Positions 1 through 10,287 of a stretch of 30,905 bases of DNA are shown one piece after another (the first letter of the stretch is position 1; every line of letters starts with the position of its first letter). Source of the DNA: Cudoniella acicularis (lineage: Eukaryota > Ascomycota > Leotiomycetes > Helotiales > Helotiaceae); contig JAAMPI010000594.1 of the NCBI GenBank assembly GCA_013054445.1, positions 1-30,905 of the forward strand. Reading direction: 5' to 3'. The notes below the pieces were generated by a model. It saw nothing but the letters and a program-made list of their open reading frames with translations, had not been told where the DNA came from and made no database searches. The translations under genes were made by a program, and so were the position numbers.

Positions 1-59
1 CTCGCTACTTATAACTTTAAGATCAAATACTAGAAAGGTATTATTAACTCGATAGATAG

Positions 60-65
60 NCNNNN
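60..65. other. Assembly gap (N bases) at the 5' edge of the PKS
   Basis: Positions 60 and 62-65 are N. To the left, 1-59 is AT-rich sequence with no readable PKS frame. To the right, the KS-AT linker of the PKS starts almost at once, in frame, after a TGA at 72-74. The ketosynthase half is therefore missing exactly at this gap. It may lie in unassembled sequence, or it may have been replaced by the AT-rich DNA. The sequence here cannot decide. Confidence 0.9.
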
Positions 66-74
66 TACCCATGA

Positions 75-3000
75 GAACTTCAATCTCGGCTTCAACAACA
101 GAGCAAACTTTCCTCTAAAATTGACGCCGTCATTTCTACTCCGGATACGGATATTGGACTTCGAGCCTCCACAAATCTCCCCTCCATCCTAGGTGTTTTC
201 ACAGGACAGGGAGCACAATGGGCCAACATGGGGCGCGAATTACTACTCGAATCATCTCATGTGCAAGAGATCATTGCTCGCCTTGATCAAAGGCTTGCAA
301 CCCTTCCTCCCAGTCATCGTCCGTCTTGGACCTTGAAGAGCCAGCTTTTGGTGGAAGCATCAGAATCAAGGCTTAGTGAGGCTGCAATATCACAACCGTT
401 GTGCACCGCGATTCAGATAGTGCTAGTTGACCTCATCTATGCCTCTGGAGTCAAGTTCAAAGCAGTAGTGGGGCACTCATCCGGGGAGATAGCTGCTGCA
501 TACGCTGCAGGCTACATTTCTGCTGATTATGCAATCATTATCGCTTATTATCGAGGTTTCTACGCCCATCTCGGCTGTGCAGAGATAAAAGGCGCGATGT
601 TAGCGGCCGGGACATCTCTCGACGATGCCATAGACCTTTGTGCATTTCCAGAATTGGAGGGACGAATCCGTGTTGCGGCTTGCAACTCGTCGAAAAGTGT
701 TACGTTGTCCGGCGACGCAGATGCCATTGAACAAGCGCGGATTATTCTTGAAGACGAAAATAAATTTGCCAGAATTCTTAAAGTCGACACGGCTTACCAC
801 TCACATCACATGTTACCATGTTCAGAGCCATACACAAAAGCTTTAACAGCGTGCGATATCAAGATACTCTCGCCACCCAACCCTTCTTGTGCTTGGTACT
901 CCAGTGTTGACAAGAGCGAAATGACCAATTCTCGCCTTGACCTCAAACATACCTACTGGAACGATAATATGCTCAGTCCTGTTCTATTTTCAGATGCCCT
1001 CAAAGCCGCAGTCGCAAGCAATGGTCCATTTAATCTAGCCATTGAGGTTGGTCCACATCCCGCCCTACAAAGTCCCACTCAGGAAACGTTCCGGGATGTT
1101 ACTGGACAGAAATTGCCTTACACGGGGGTTCTGAAGAGAGGAAAAGATGCAACGGAGACCTTTTCGGACGCTCTTGGCTTTCTCTGGGAAAATTTTGGGC
1201 AACAAGCTGTTGAAATCCCCCATTTCAATAAAGTTTTGTTAAACGGCGTGGCAAATCCAGTTCTTCTTAAGGGGTTGCCCACCTATCCCTGGGATCATGA
1301 TCGCATATTCTGGTTTGAGTCGCGCAGAACGAGAGCCTATCGTACAAGATCAAATCCCGTCCACGAGTTGCTTGGCACTGTTTGCGCTGACAGCAATGAA
1401 GAAGTTCTTCGATGGAGAAATCTACTTCGGCCAAGCGAAATTCCATGGCTCTCGGGACATAAACTTCAGGGTCAAATGATATTTCCCGCAGCAGCATATG
1501 TCGTCACAGTTATGGAAGGGGCAATGACGCTGGCAAAGAATCGATCAGTCAAACTACTGAACGTTCAGAATGTTGTCATCGGTCGGCCAATGGCCTTCGA
1601 AGAAGCCGGCTCAGGCGTCGAGATTGTTTTTGCTCTGACTAATATCAAGACTCAAAGCACTCTAGAAACAACAGTTTCTGCCGATTTCACATATCATGCA
1701 GGCTTGGGTAAGAACCCTGACAGCCTCACTCTCATGGCAAGTGGTACAGTACAGATTGTACTGGGTGATCCAGTCTCTTCCCTTTTGCCACCAAGAAGTT
1801 ATCAACACCCAAATCTTGTCGACGTGGATGAGAGCCTCTTCTACGAATCTCTTGAGCAACTAGGCTATGGATATTCAGGGCCTTTTAGGGCTTTGTTTGG
1901 GATGAAGAGAAAGCTGGATGTTGGAACCGGACTGCTATCAAATCCCCATTCTGAAAATTCGGGAACTGAACTCATAATCCATCCGGGCCTCTTGGATGCG
2001 ACATTTCAATCCCTATTTCTGGCGCTTTGTTGGCCGGGTGACGGCAGCCTAGAGGAACTTCATGTCCCCACGAGGATCAAGAGTATCAGGATCAACCCAG
2101 CACTATCCCGAAATTTAGGAAGAGAAGGTGCACTATCTTTCACGTGCGTTTTGAACAAAAGATCCGCAACAGGTGTCACTGGAGATATTTGCATGTATGA
2201 ATCAAATAGTGAAAATACCATTTTGCAAATCCAGGGTGTTGACGTCGTTCCCTTTGCACCTTCTACCGCCGAACACGACCGTCCGTTGTTCTCTCGTATG
2301 GATTGGGGTCTTGCCACGGTAGATGGGGACGCAGCTGCAGCCGACGATCAAACGGCAGCTGAGGAATATCAATTCGCTTCTATTGCAGAGAGAACTGCCT
2401 TTTGGTACATGAATAGCACCCTAGCTGAGGTGTCCGATGCAGAGTGGGCACAGTCTGAATGGCATTACGCGCATCTCCTTCATTATTTCACCGACACAAT
2501 CTCAAAGATTCAAAGTGGGGAGCCCCAATTAGGGAAGAGCGAATGGCTCGAGGATACCTGGGAGGATATATCTGAGCTGGGAAATAGGTAAGCCGTGTTC
2601 AGTTTTATCTTGCTCTAGGCTGCAGACTAAAGTTGTCTAGATACCCGGATAGTTTCGAACTGGAACTAGTTCGAGCTGTCGGAGAGAATCTACCTGCCGC
2701 GATCCGAGGCGAGAAGAGTATCCTCGAAATCATGATGCATAAAAACATGCTTGGGAGACTCTATACCGAAGGGACAGGTGTTCGCGAACAAAGCATATTC
2801 TTAGGTCGGATGGCCAAGCAGATAGCTCACCGCTACCCGCAGACAAACATATTGGAAATAGGTGCGATTTGGTGCACTCAAGCGATGTGAAGATACTGAC
2901 GTTCTGTTTAGGTGCTGGAACTGGCGGGGCAACAAAGAGTGCCTTGAAAGACCTGGGACAAGCATTCGCATCTTACACCTTCACCGATATTTCTCCAGGA

Positions 3001-6000
3001 TTTTTCGAGAAAGCACAGCAACTATTTCAAGACTATAGCAACTGGATGATTTTCAAGACTTTGGATATCGAAAAAGATGTCGAAACTCAAGGCTTTGTCC
3101 CGGGTTCCTACGATGTTATCATTGCATCGTTGGTTTTACATGCTACCAAGAACATCGAGGCTACACTTCGCAATGTTCGCCGCCTGCTTAAGCCTGGTGG
3201 ATTCCTTCTTATGTGCGAGTTAGACAGTCCTCCTCCATTGAGAATGGGACTCGTATTCAGTGGTCTACCAGGGTGGTGGCTTGGCGTTGATGACGGGCGC
3301 ACTTTATCCCCGTGTATCAACTCTGTACAGTGGCACAAAGCTCTGCGCAAGACTGGGTTTTCTGGGGTCGACTCAATCACTCCGGAGGTTGGTTTCATGG
3401 TTCGACCAGGATTCGTCATTGCGTCTCAGGCCGTAGATGATCGGATCATGGCCATCCGCCAACCATTAGCATCGTCCTCCTCAGTGGCGACCATTCCGGA
3501 ATTAATCGTTATTGGCGGAGTCGAACTACAAACATCAAAACTTGCTGATAGGATTACTGAGATATTGGCTTCTTCCTGTGTTCTGATTTCGAGAATCGAT
3601 ATGCTTGAACAGGTTCAAAAGGGCACCGTCTCTCCGGGAAGTGTAGTACTTATCATCACAGAGCTTGATGAACCCACTTTCAAAAATATGACAACGCAAA
3701 AGCTGGAAGGAATCAAGTGGCTGTTTGGTCAGTCAAAAACAGTGCTTTGGATTACTCGTGGCTGCCGAGCTGCGGTTCCGCATTCAAACATGGCTGTAGG
3801 CTTCGGTCGATCCCTGGCAGAAGAATTATCGCACGTCAGACTTCAGTTCCTGGATATCGACCCCGCCGAAAAGCTTGATGCCAATTTCATTGCTGAATCA
3901 CTTCTCCGAGGACACTTGTTAGATCTCTGGGAGCACGATCGAGCGGAGGGCAATATCCTATGGTCCAAGGAACCAGAACTAAGCCAATTGGATGGTAAGG
4001 TTTACATTCCTCGGCTGGTAGCCGACAAGCCACGAAATGATATTTACAACTCTGGCCGGCGTCTTATAACAAAAGAAGTCGATCTTGGCAACTCTGTCGT
4101 CCAACTCTATCACCCTGGGACATCTTACGGCGTCAGAGAGCTGCTAGAATCGCAATTTTTTGACGACACAGAGAATGCCGCAATGGTGTCTATCAAAGTT
4201 ACTCAGTCACTGCCTCTTCCGATAAAAATCTCTGCATCATCGTGTCTTTATCTTGTGTTAGGAATAAATCTCGAAACAAAAAAGTTTGCACTGGCCTTCT
4301 CTGGGATCAATGCATCTACGGTGCATGTCTCTGTCAAATGGGTGTTTGATTGCAACACACCAACTTGCCGCCAAGTAGACATCTTGCGCTTGGTGAGAAA
4401 TGAACTCATCGCACAGTATATCACATCAGCACAATATTCCGGAACAACTGCAGTGATACACGAACCTGATCCAGAAATTACGGCTCTGCTTCTTGAAGTT
4501 GCCAGAGAAAGAGATGTAAAAGTCATGTACACTACGCATTTTCGGGAAAAAACGAATTTGGCCGGCCCTTGGGTGTTCATCCATCCCATGTCCTCGGATA
4601 GTGATATCAAGCAATTACTATCTGAAGATATCTCTGTCTTTATTGACCTTTCACGTTCTACTGGAGATGGAAGCCTGAAGTCAATCATTGAGACAGTACT
4701 GCCTTGGTGCAAAATTATGAGTCTTTCATCGGTTTTTGGAAGCAGTGCTCGCTTTTCCGAGGAATGTTTTGACGAGAGAGTATCACAGATTTTCAACAAT
4801 CTATCCAATCGATTAATTGATACAGATGGCACTGGATATGGGCACCCATCGATACAAAATATTAGCATGGGGGATGTGCTGAAAAGTTCAGACCTCGACC
4901 AACTAGCTGTCATTGACTGGACGGAGGCCTCAACTCTGTCTGTCTCCTTGGAGCCGGCTGATTCTGGAAATCTCTTCGTTGCAGGCAAGATGTACATTCT
5001 ATTCGGTCTGACAAGCAATTTGGGACAGTCGCTGGTTACTTGGATGGTTCAGAGAGGGGCACGACATGTTGCCCTCACAAGCCGCGATCCAGACATTGAT
5101 GATGCCTGGATTCAGAGTCTCGAGAGACTAGGCGCTTCAATCAAAGTCTTTTCCATGCAAGATTACCCCTCCAAAATCTCAAACATTTATGTGGACGCTA
5201 ACAATCTCAGTGACATTACCGACAAGAAAGCATTGCAAAAGGTATGCCAAGAAATTCGCAATACATCCCCTCCGATAGGCGGCATTGCGAACGGGGCCAT
5301 GGTTCTCCAAGATACACTCGTTCGCGATCTTGATACAGGTGCTCTTCTCAAAGTCCTGAAGCCGAAGGTTGACGGGAGTAGCTATCTTGATGAAATCTTT
5401 CGCGAAGACAAGCTCGATTTTTGTGTGTTTTTCTCGTCACTTGCAGGTATCTATGGAAACCGTGGGCAAGCTAATTACAGCGCTGCAAATGCTTTCATGG
5501 CAGCGCTTGCGGCACAGCGAAGAAGTAGAGGGCAGGCGGCGTCAATCCTTCATCTTGGCGTAGTGATGGGCGCTGGTTATGGTATGTGTCAAATCTCGCT
5601 CAGGAACAGTTGCTCTTCCTACATAATTTCCAAGCCCCTTCCAACTTACGCTTGAGTTGAGCAGCCTCTATTTCCGTAGAAGACTCTGCTGCTGTAGAAG
5701 ACTCTGCTGCTGTAGAAGACTTTGTTGCTGTGGAAGACTCTGTTACTGTGAAAGACTTTTACTGACACGCTTCGTAGTATCTCGAGAAGGCACCTCGTCC
5801 CTGTTGAAGTCTTTGAGCCGAGCAGGGTGGGTGTGGTTGTCTGAACGGGATTTCCACCAGTCCTTTGCAGAAGCTATTCTACTTGGCCGGCTCCAAGCTT
5901 GAACTGGGGTTGTGAGGTTTTTGCAGGGATTCGGAGAGCAGAACCGGAAGAGGGTCTTGACAGGCAATGGTTCGAGAACCCCAAGTTCCAACATTGCACA

Positions 6001-6773
6001 AGTCAACAGGGCAATGGCAACGCCATGTCGAAGAAAATCGACACTACCGCTGCTATCTCTTTAAAGTCCCGGCTACTTGCTGCGTTCACAGAGAAGGATG
6101 CCTTTGAGATTCTCAAAGGTAAAATCTAGACGTTCTTGTTTATTTTGATCATACTGACACTTCTCAAGAATCATTCATCGCAAAACTAAGAGCCTTCCTT
6201 CAACTGCAGGAAATGTCGAAAGAGAAGCAGGATTCTATTCTCTCGGTCGGAGCCGACCAACTAGGGATCGATTCTCTGATCGCAGTTGAGGTTCGCACGT
6301 GGCTCTTGAAAGAATATCAAGTGGACATTCAAGTCCTCAAAATTCTTGGAGGGGCTACAATTGGCGAAATTCTCAACATGGCGCTTGAAAATTTGCCGCG
6401 AGAATTGATTCCAAACGTCCGTTTTTTAAATGCTGGGATTTCCCAGGAGACAGATCTGATTGAGGCACCAAGGTCCAGTGAGAGAGCGACTTCGGATTCT
6501 GTTACTAGCAGCCCAGGGGGTAGAGGAATGTCGTCCACATCTTCAACATCCACGGTTTCTTCGGAGGAACCTCACTTTGTGAAAACGGAAGAAATGGGCC
6601 CGACCCTCCCCTTCTCGCAGGACGTGCCTCCGGCCATGATTATCCCCACGAATGTCTTGCCTTTGACAGCTTCACCCGAAGGTGGAAACGCCGAAAAATT
6701 AGAAGCTATCTCTTCCGCGAACCCCAGTTCCGACTATCAAAAGATTCGCACAGTCTCAGAAAGTCCGATCTGA
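75..6773 (+). CDS. Highly reducing PKS of PKS-NRPS type (AT-DH-CMeT-ER0-KR-ACP), partial and probably disrupted
   Basis: Iterative type I polyketide synthase that builds a reduced, C-methylated chain. Domains in order: AT from about 195 (GQGAQW entry; GHSSGE nucleophile, Ser codon 477-479); DH about 1350-2280 (His in PWLSGHKLQGQ, Asp in HPGLLDATFQ); C-methyltransferase about 2641-3420 (LEIGAGTGGAT); degenerate ER/structural KR about 3480-4960 with no NADPH motif, usual for PKS-NRPS hybrids; KR about 4976-5600 (SS...GQANYSAANAF); ACP about 6180-6400 (LGIDSL, phosphopantetheine Ser). Introns I infer: 2588-2640, 2862-2911, 5582-5777 (alternative acceptor 5664) and 6119-6168. Oddities: KS absent beyond the gap, a one-base frame change near 5895-5899, KR motif GLTSNLG instead of GLTGGLG, and a stop at 6771 in the S/T-rich linker, so no condensation, adenylation, thiolation or reductase domains follow. 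Family assignment is firm; activity is doubtful. Confidence 0.9.
5676..5760 (+). repeat. 18 bp tandem repeat at the KR-ACP junction
   Basis: Four 18 bp units start at 5676, 5694, 5712 and 5730, with a partial fifth at 5748. The first two are identical and the later ones differ by a few transitions. In the frame reached by splicing 5582-5664, the units encode an acidic hexapeptide (VEDSAA and variants) followed by a TGA just after the repeat. In the frame of the downstream linker they would encode RRLCCC. If the intron runs to the TAG at 5777, with a CTGAC branch-like motif near 5762, the repeat is intronic and the PKS frame continues normally. Confidence 0.85.
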
Positions 6774-7621
6774 AACAGCACTGGGATTTGTTCTCGCTGG
6801 GGGGACCGTCGAACATGACAATATTGCTGCAAACGTAGATCTTTCTTTTCGGTAATACCGGTAGAGGAAATTCCGACTTCTCCTCAGTGATGAGCTCTGC
6901 CGCGTCACCGCATGGAACGCCTTTGTATGGTTTGCCAGACACTTCCGAAAGGTATATAGGCTTAGCTTCTGCCTCATTTCACAAACCTACCTTCTTGCCC
7001 CTGCAGTTCTCAATCGTCCTGTTTGACTTTCAGGCCCCCCTGTGAATCACACTCGTAACCCGAGTTCGTCAACCCGTCCATAAAATAAGGTATGAGGAAA
7101 GATTGAAAGCCAGTGTTGGTTCAGTAGGAGAGCTAAGGAGAGGGACGAGATGGTAAGGGACGGGTGCGGGAGATTTTGGAATAGGGTTTCACTTGACAGG
7201 ATCGTATACGATATATTGCATGGGTCACCTCTGCCTAGCTTCACTTGAATCTCTGTTCGTTTCCTGCTATATAAAGAGCTCTACCCTCTTCCTCTACAAT
7301 ACAGACACAATCGTCTCTTGACTCCACTGGGAAAGAGGGCCTTTGTGTCCAACTAAAGACCATTTGACTGGCCGGGCTCCCCACGGTTTGTCCATAAGCG
7401 TCAACACGTAGTGCGGCCTTGGCCAAATGTCGTTCTCCATTTCTCGTGAACTGGAATCATCCTCTCATAATTGAGTGTCCATGTCCAGTTTCTGTAGCTA
7501 TGTATTGCCTCGTCCTGTATTTTGTTTTTTGGGAGGCAAGGAATAGGACTCTGGCTATCCCAATCCTGTTGACATGTAATGGCCAACAAGACGAAGACTA
7601 GAGCACGACCCTGGATATTAA
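6774..7621. other. Convergent intergenic region between PKS and BTB gene
   Basis: The two flanking genes end toward each other here. I looked for remains of an NRPS condensation domain in all three forward frames just after the PKS stop and recognised none. Short open frames have no family resemblance. A TATAAA-like string near 7270 leads to nothing recognisable. Confidence 0.5.
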
Positions 7622-8493
7622 TTAAGGCATAGAGGCCCTAGCTCGTTTCCAAGACCGGGTCATGACAGTTGGTGAGTCTGAGAGTGCGATTTCACTATCG
7701 TCTTGAAATGGCGATCTTTTTCTTTTGCTCGATGAATTTCCATCATTGTCTTCTACTTCAGCGACCATATATTGCTCCAATTCTTTTCTGGTGAAGTCGA
7801 TGTTTTTGTTTCGGTTTTTAAGTTTGTGCAACAACGCAAACCTATTAATGACATCAACTAGCATTTCGTGCGGGTAGTTGTCCGGGTTGCTTATCGGCAT
7901 TCTCGGCGGTCTTGTATCCACAACATATCGACGTAAAGGACTATCTTCATTGGTGTTGTCGTAAATTTTGTGGTATTCAGACGAAGGCAATGCCCTGTTT
8001 GATGGCGTCCTGACACGAACCTTGTCCAGAAGTGTAAGGGTTTCGTTCTGCAAACTTGGACACATGACCCAATCTGCAAGTAACCACAGCCTGATGAGTG
8101 TCTTGTGATCCAACTCTTCCTCGGAAATGTCCTCTAATTTTGGAGAGTATAGCCATTGTACGAATATGCCAAAAGCTTTGAGGTCCACGTCCGCATTGGA
8201 CAGGCTCAATTCCTGAGTCACCCCTTCGATGAAATTAGAAGCGAAAGCTGTTCGAAAGTAGGGAGAGTAATAGCAGATAAAGTTTTTGTGGACGAGGAAG
8301 GTCTTCGGTTCGGATGCTTCGGAGGTAATGTGGATTGTAACCATGGGTTGCGGCCCTCTAGAATTGTTGAGTCAGCTCTGGATGACGGTGAAAATGAGGC
8401 AACCTACATCAAATTTGGACGCCGCTTCTGATTTGAGGCAGGCAAATTGATTGGAACTGCCTGGTTGACAGATTTATCGTTCTTGCTCGACAT
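7622..8493 (-). CDS. BTB/POZ domain protein
   Basis: A 273-residue protein from two exons: 8493-8408 and 8357-7622, with a 50 bp intron 8407-8358 (GTAGGT donor, GCTGACT branch-like motif, TTCTAG acceptor). The upstream ATG at 8493 is preferred because it adds 33 residues in frame before the BTB core, which starts at about residue 34 with VTIHI and FLVHKNFICYYSPYF. The core runs to about residue 105 and includes the typical FGIFVQWLYSPKL segment. BTB folds mediate dimerisation, often in Cul3 ubiquitin ligases or transcription complexes; members of this fungal group are mostly uncharacterised. A basic stretch near the C-terminus (SSSKRKRSPF) resembles a nuclear localisation signal. No other domain is seen. 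The gene looks intact, unlike most of its neighbours. It converges on the PKS; a link to the cluster is unproven. Confidence 0.88.
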
Positions 8494-8689
8494 GTTTGAG
8501 GTCTTCAGTGGAGTGTAAATCGATTCCAATGCGGTATATCGAGGGTGCTCTGAAATTGCAATGAAGACGAAAAGAAGCGCAAAGGAAGGTAAAGTAAATT
8601 CGGTTTCAATGTTTGAAACAAAGAAGCAAAACGCGTCGCGTCGCGTTTCCCTTGTTTCGTGCCGATCTTATTTTGGAATAGGAGGCTGT
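8494..8689. other. Upstream region of the BTB gene
   Basis: Short spacer between the BTB start codon and the transposon block. It holds a CG-rich run of overlapping CGCGTCG units near 8630-8648 that stands out from the AT-rich surroundings and could be a promoter element. No TATA box is clear on the minus strand. Confidence 0.4.
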
Positions 8690-9283
8690 TGGCGTACTCG
8701 ATTTCCCGCTTACGTTCCCACCCCGGTTAAATTCCCGCTTATATAATCCACCCTACTACCCACTTTAAAAATTAGTAATTAAATAACCACAAAAGATAAT
8801 AATTTATAATTAAAGATACGAAGAGATCAATAGTTAATATATAAGAATATAAACTTTTCAAGTGCCCTGTTTAAAAACACGTGGTGTTTTTATAACCCGA
8901 CCCCCTTTTATGCGTTTTTCCGGCTTAGTAGAGACCCCCTCCTTAACACTAACACTAATAAATCGCACTGCCTTCTTTTTAGGTATAGGTGCCTTCCTAG
9001 CCTTTATAGGAGACTTAGTTTGTACGAGAATATCGTTTAAAGCTTTTTTAGCTTGTGCCTCTTTCCTTTTTTTAGGCCGTCTTTTCGGTCTTTTCTTAGG
9101 CCTCGATTTCGTCCTTATTAGCCTGTCGAACTGACGCTTAGAGGGCCTTCTCTGTCTTCTCTAAGTCCTTCTTTGCCTTTTTAGCTCTAGTAGTAGCTTT
9201 ATTCGAGTCTATTCGCGCTCTTTTCTGCCTCTCTTTCTCTTCTTTTTCTGCCTAGAAAGCTTATATAGCCTTTACCTAGGGTA
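8690..9283 (-). mobile_element. Decayed DNA-transposon remnant (transposase C-terminus, probably pogo-like)
   Basis: On the minus strand, 9283-8858 reads as a Lys/Arg/Glu-rich tail (RQKRARIDSNKATTRAKKAK, later KKKAVRFISVSV) ending GGRVIKTPRVF before a TGA at 8860-8858. Basic tails of this style close many fungal pogo/Tc1-like DDE transposases; this is a resemblance from memory, not a search. The frame has several TAA/TAG codons that read as Gln if C replaces T, and at least one frame change. Beyond the stop, a 10 bp motif TTCCCGCTTA occurs twice, at 8703-8712 and 8732-8741, as expected for subterminal repeats near a transposon end. The rest of the element, upstream of the tail, is missing and is replaced at 9284 by an LTR. 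Confidence 0.55.
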
Positions 9284-9549
9284 TGTCACAGACCTAGTGC
9301 AACGCACAGTCCTGTGACTAGTGAGACTCAGACAGTGTGGCGCTATATGCGACAGGAGGCTGCGACACGTCCCCCTAACCCCTTATCACGTGACCTCGCT
9401 TGCCAGTACTCACCTCCTGTATATAAGGCCCCTTCAGGGCCACCTCTCCTTCTTCTCTCCTCAGCTTAGTTTCTTCGTTAATACAGCATCTTCTTGCAAA
9501 TACGTCCCACGTGACGTCAGGGCCCTAGTGCCTTTGCAGAGCTGTAACA
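9284..9549 (+). repeat. Solitary LTR-like element, plus orientation
   Basis: A 266 bp segment starts TGTCACAGACC and ends GCTGTAACA, so it has TG...CA ends with a short TGT/ACA inverted terminus. Inside are a TATATAAGG promoter-like box near 9419 and E-box-like CACGTG strings. The flanks (GGGTA left, AGTGT right) do not form a target duplication, so the copy was probably rearranged or inserted into already broken DNA. It separates the gag frame to the right from the transposase tail to the left, and its orientation is opposite to both. Confidence 0.6.
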
Positions 9550-9969
9550 AGTGTTATCCTTAAACTTGTTATACTTAAAGTCGAGGTAGATCTAGGCCTA
9601 TAATAGGAACATAATAAGCTTATCACGGGCTTTTATAAATCTCTCGGGTATAGGGATCTTTAAGGCCTCGTTTAATTCGAGCGTGAATTCTTAGTTAATA
9701 CTAGTTATAATCTCGGGCTTCTTCCCTTTTTCGTAGAGACCCTACTTAATCTCTCGTTAGACAGTCCTGTTAATATCCTATAAGAATCGGACCCTAGTTT
9801 CTTCTTCTGTTTTATTAGGTACGTCCTAGTTATCGTTGTTTAATAAGTCCTCCTTAAGAGGAGGGGTAACTATATCCTCGATAACCATGTTAGGTCCTAG
9901 AGTGCCGGGATTTAGCTAGGGTCGGGCTAAGCCCCGTAGGGCTCTAGAGCTACTAGAGAGGTTGGACAT
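9550..9969 (-). mobile_element. Retrotransposon gag remnant with eight in-frame stops
   Basis: From an ATG at 9969 the minus strand gives one 140-codon frame with no frameshift but eight TAG/TAA codons. Every one becomes Gln by a single T-to-C reversal. The readable part (for example PIPERFIKARDKLIMFLL) resembles the N-terminal Gag of fungal LTR retrotransposons. The frame runs to the edge of the plus-strand LTR at 9549 and is cut off there; no protease, reverse transcriptase or integrase is present. CA/TG depletion and TA excess across the block fit RIP. The LTR at 10015-10287 lies just upstream in the same orientation and is probably its 5' LTR. Confidence 0.6.
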
Positions 9970-10014
9970 AGTGTTGGTTGCTTTGTATACTTCAAGGTAA
10001 AGAGGTGCTTAAAG

Positions 10015-10287
10015 TGTAACGTTCCGTTATCACGTGAGATCTCGATATCACGTGAATTAGGTTTACTTAGCCTTAGAAGCGTTAAGTAGGTTCTGGTAGA
10101 GCGTTATCCTAATCGAATGATGATATTGGAGTATGAGTTGAGCATACGCTCTAACAAAGGAAAACTATATAGCTATATAGGTCGTGGTGGTGGTGGTTCA
10201 GTAGTTCATCAGTTCAGGCCCTAGGCGCTGAACCGCTGAACAGCTGAACTGGTCAGGTGAGGTGCCACATGACCCTAGGTCGTGACA
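10015..10287 (-). repeat. LTR, minus orientation, with internal TTCA/TGAA palindrome cluster
   Basis: Read on the minus strand, a 273 bp element starts TGTCACGACC and ends GGAACGTTACA. Flanks are TAAAG (10010-10014) and GAAAG (10288-10292), four of five bases matching, as for a 5 bp target duplication with one mutation. It contains TATATAGC boxes, CACGTGA strings, and at about 10196-10250 a cluster of GTTCA and TGAAC units facing each other around a CCTAGG centre. It has no clear similarity to the plus-strand LTR beyond the terminal TGTCAC and ACA. The matching flanks argue for a solo LTR; the gag frame just downstream argues for a 5' LTR. Confidence 0.6.

Noticed and set aside
3108..3419. 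103-codon minus-strand frame inside the methyltransferase domain
   Set aside because: Antisense to well-conserved C-methyltransferase coding sequence, with no family resemblance.
4248..5018. 256-codon minus-strand open frame opposite the PKS
   Set aside because: It is the shadow of the PKS exon in another frame. The sense strand carries clear ER-like and KR sequence, while this frame has no domain.
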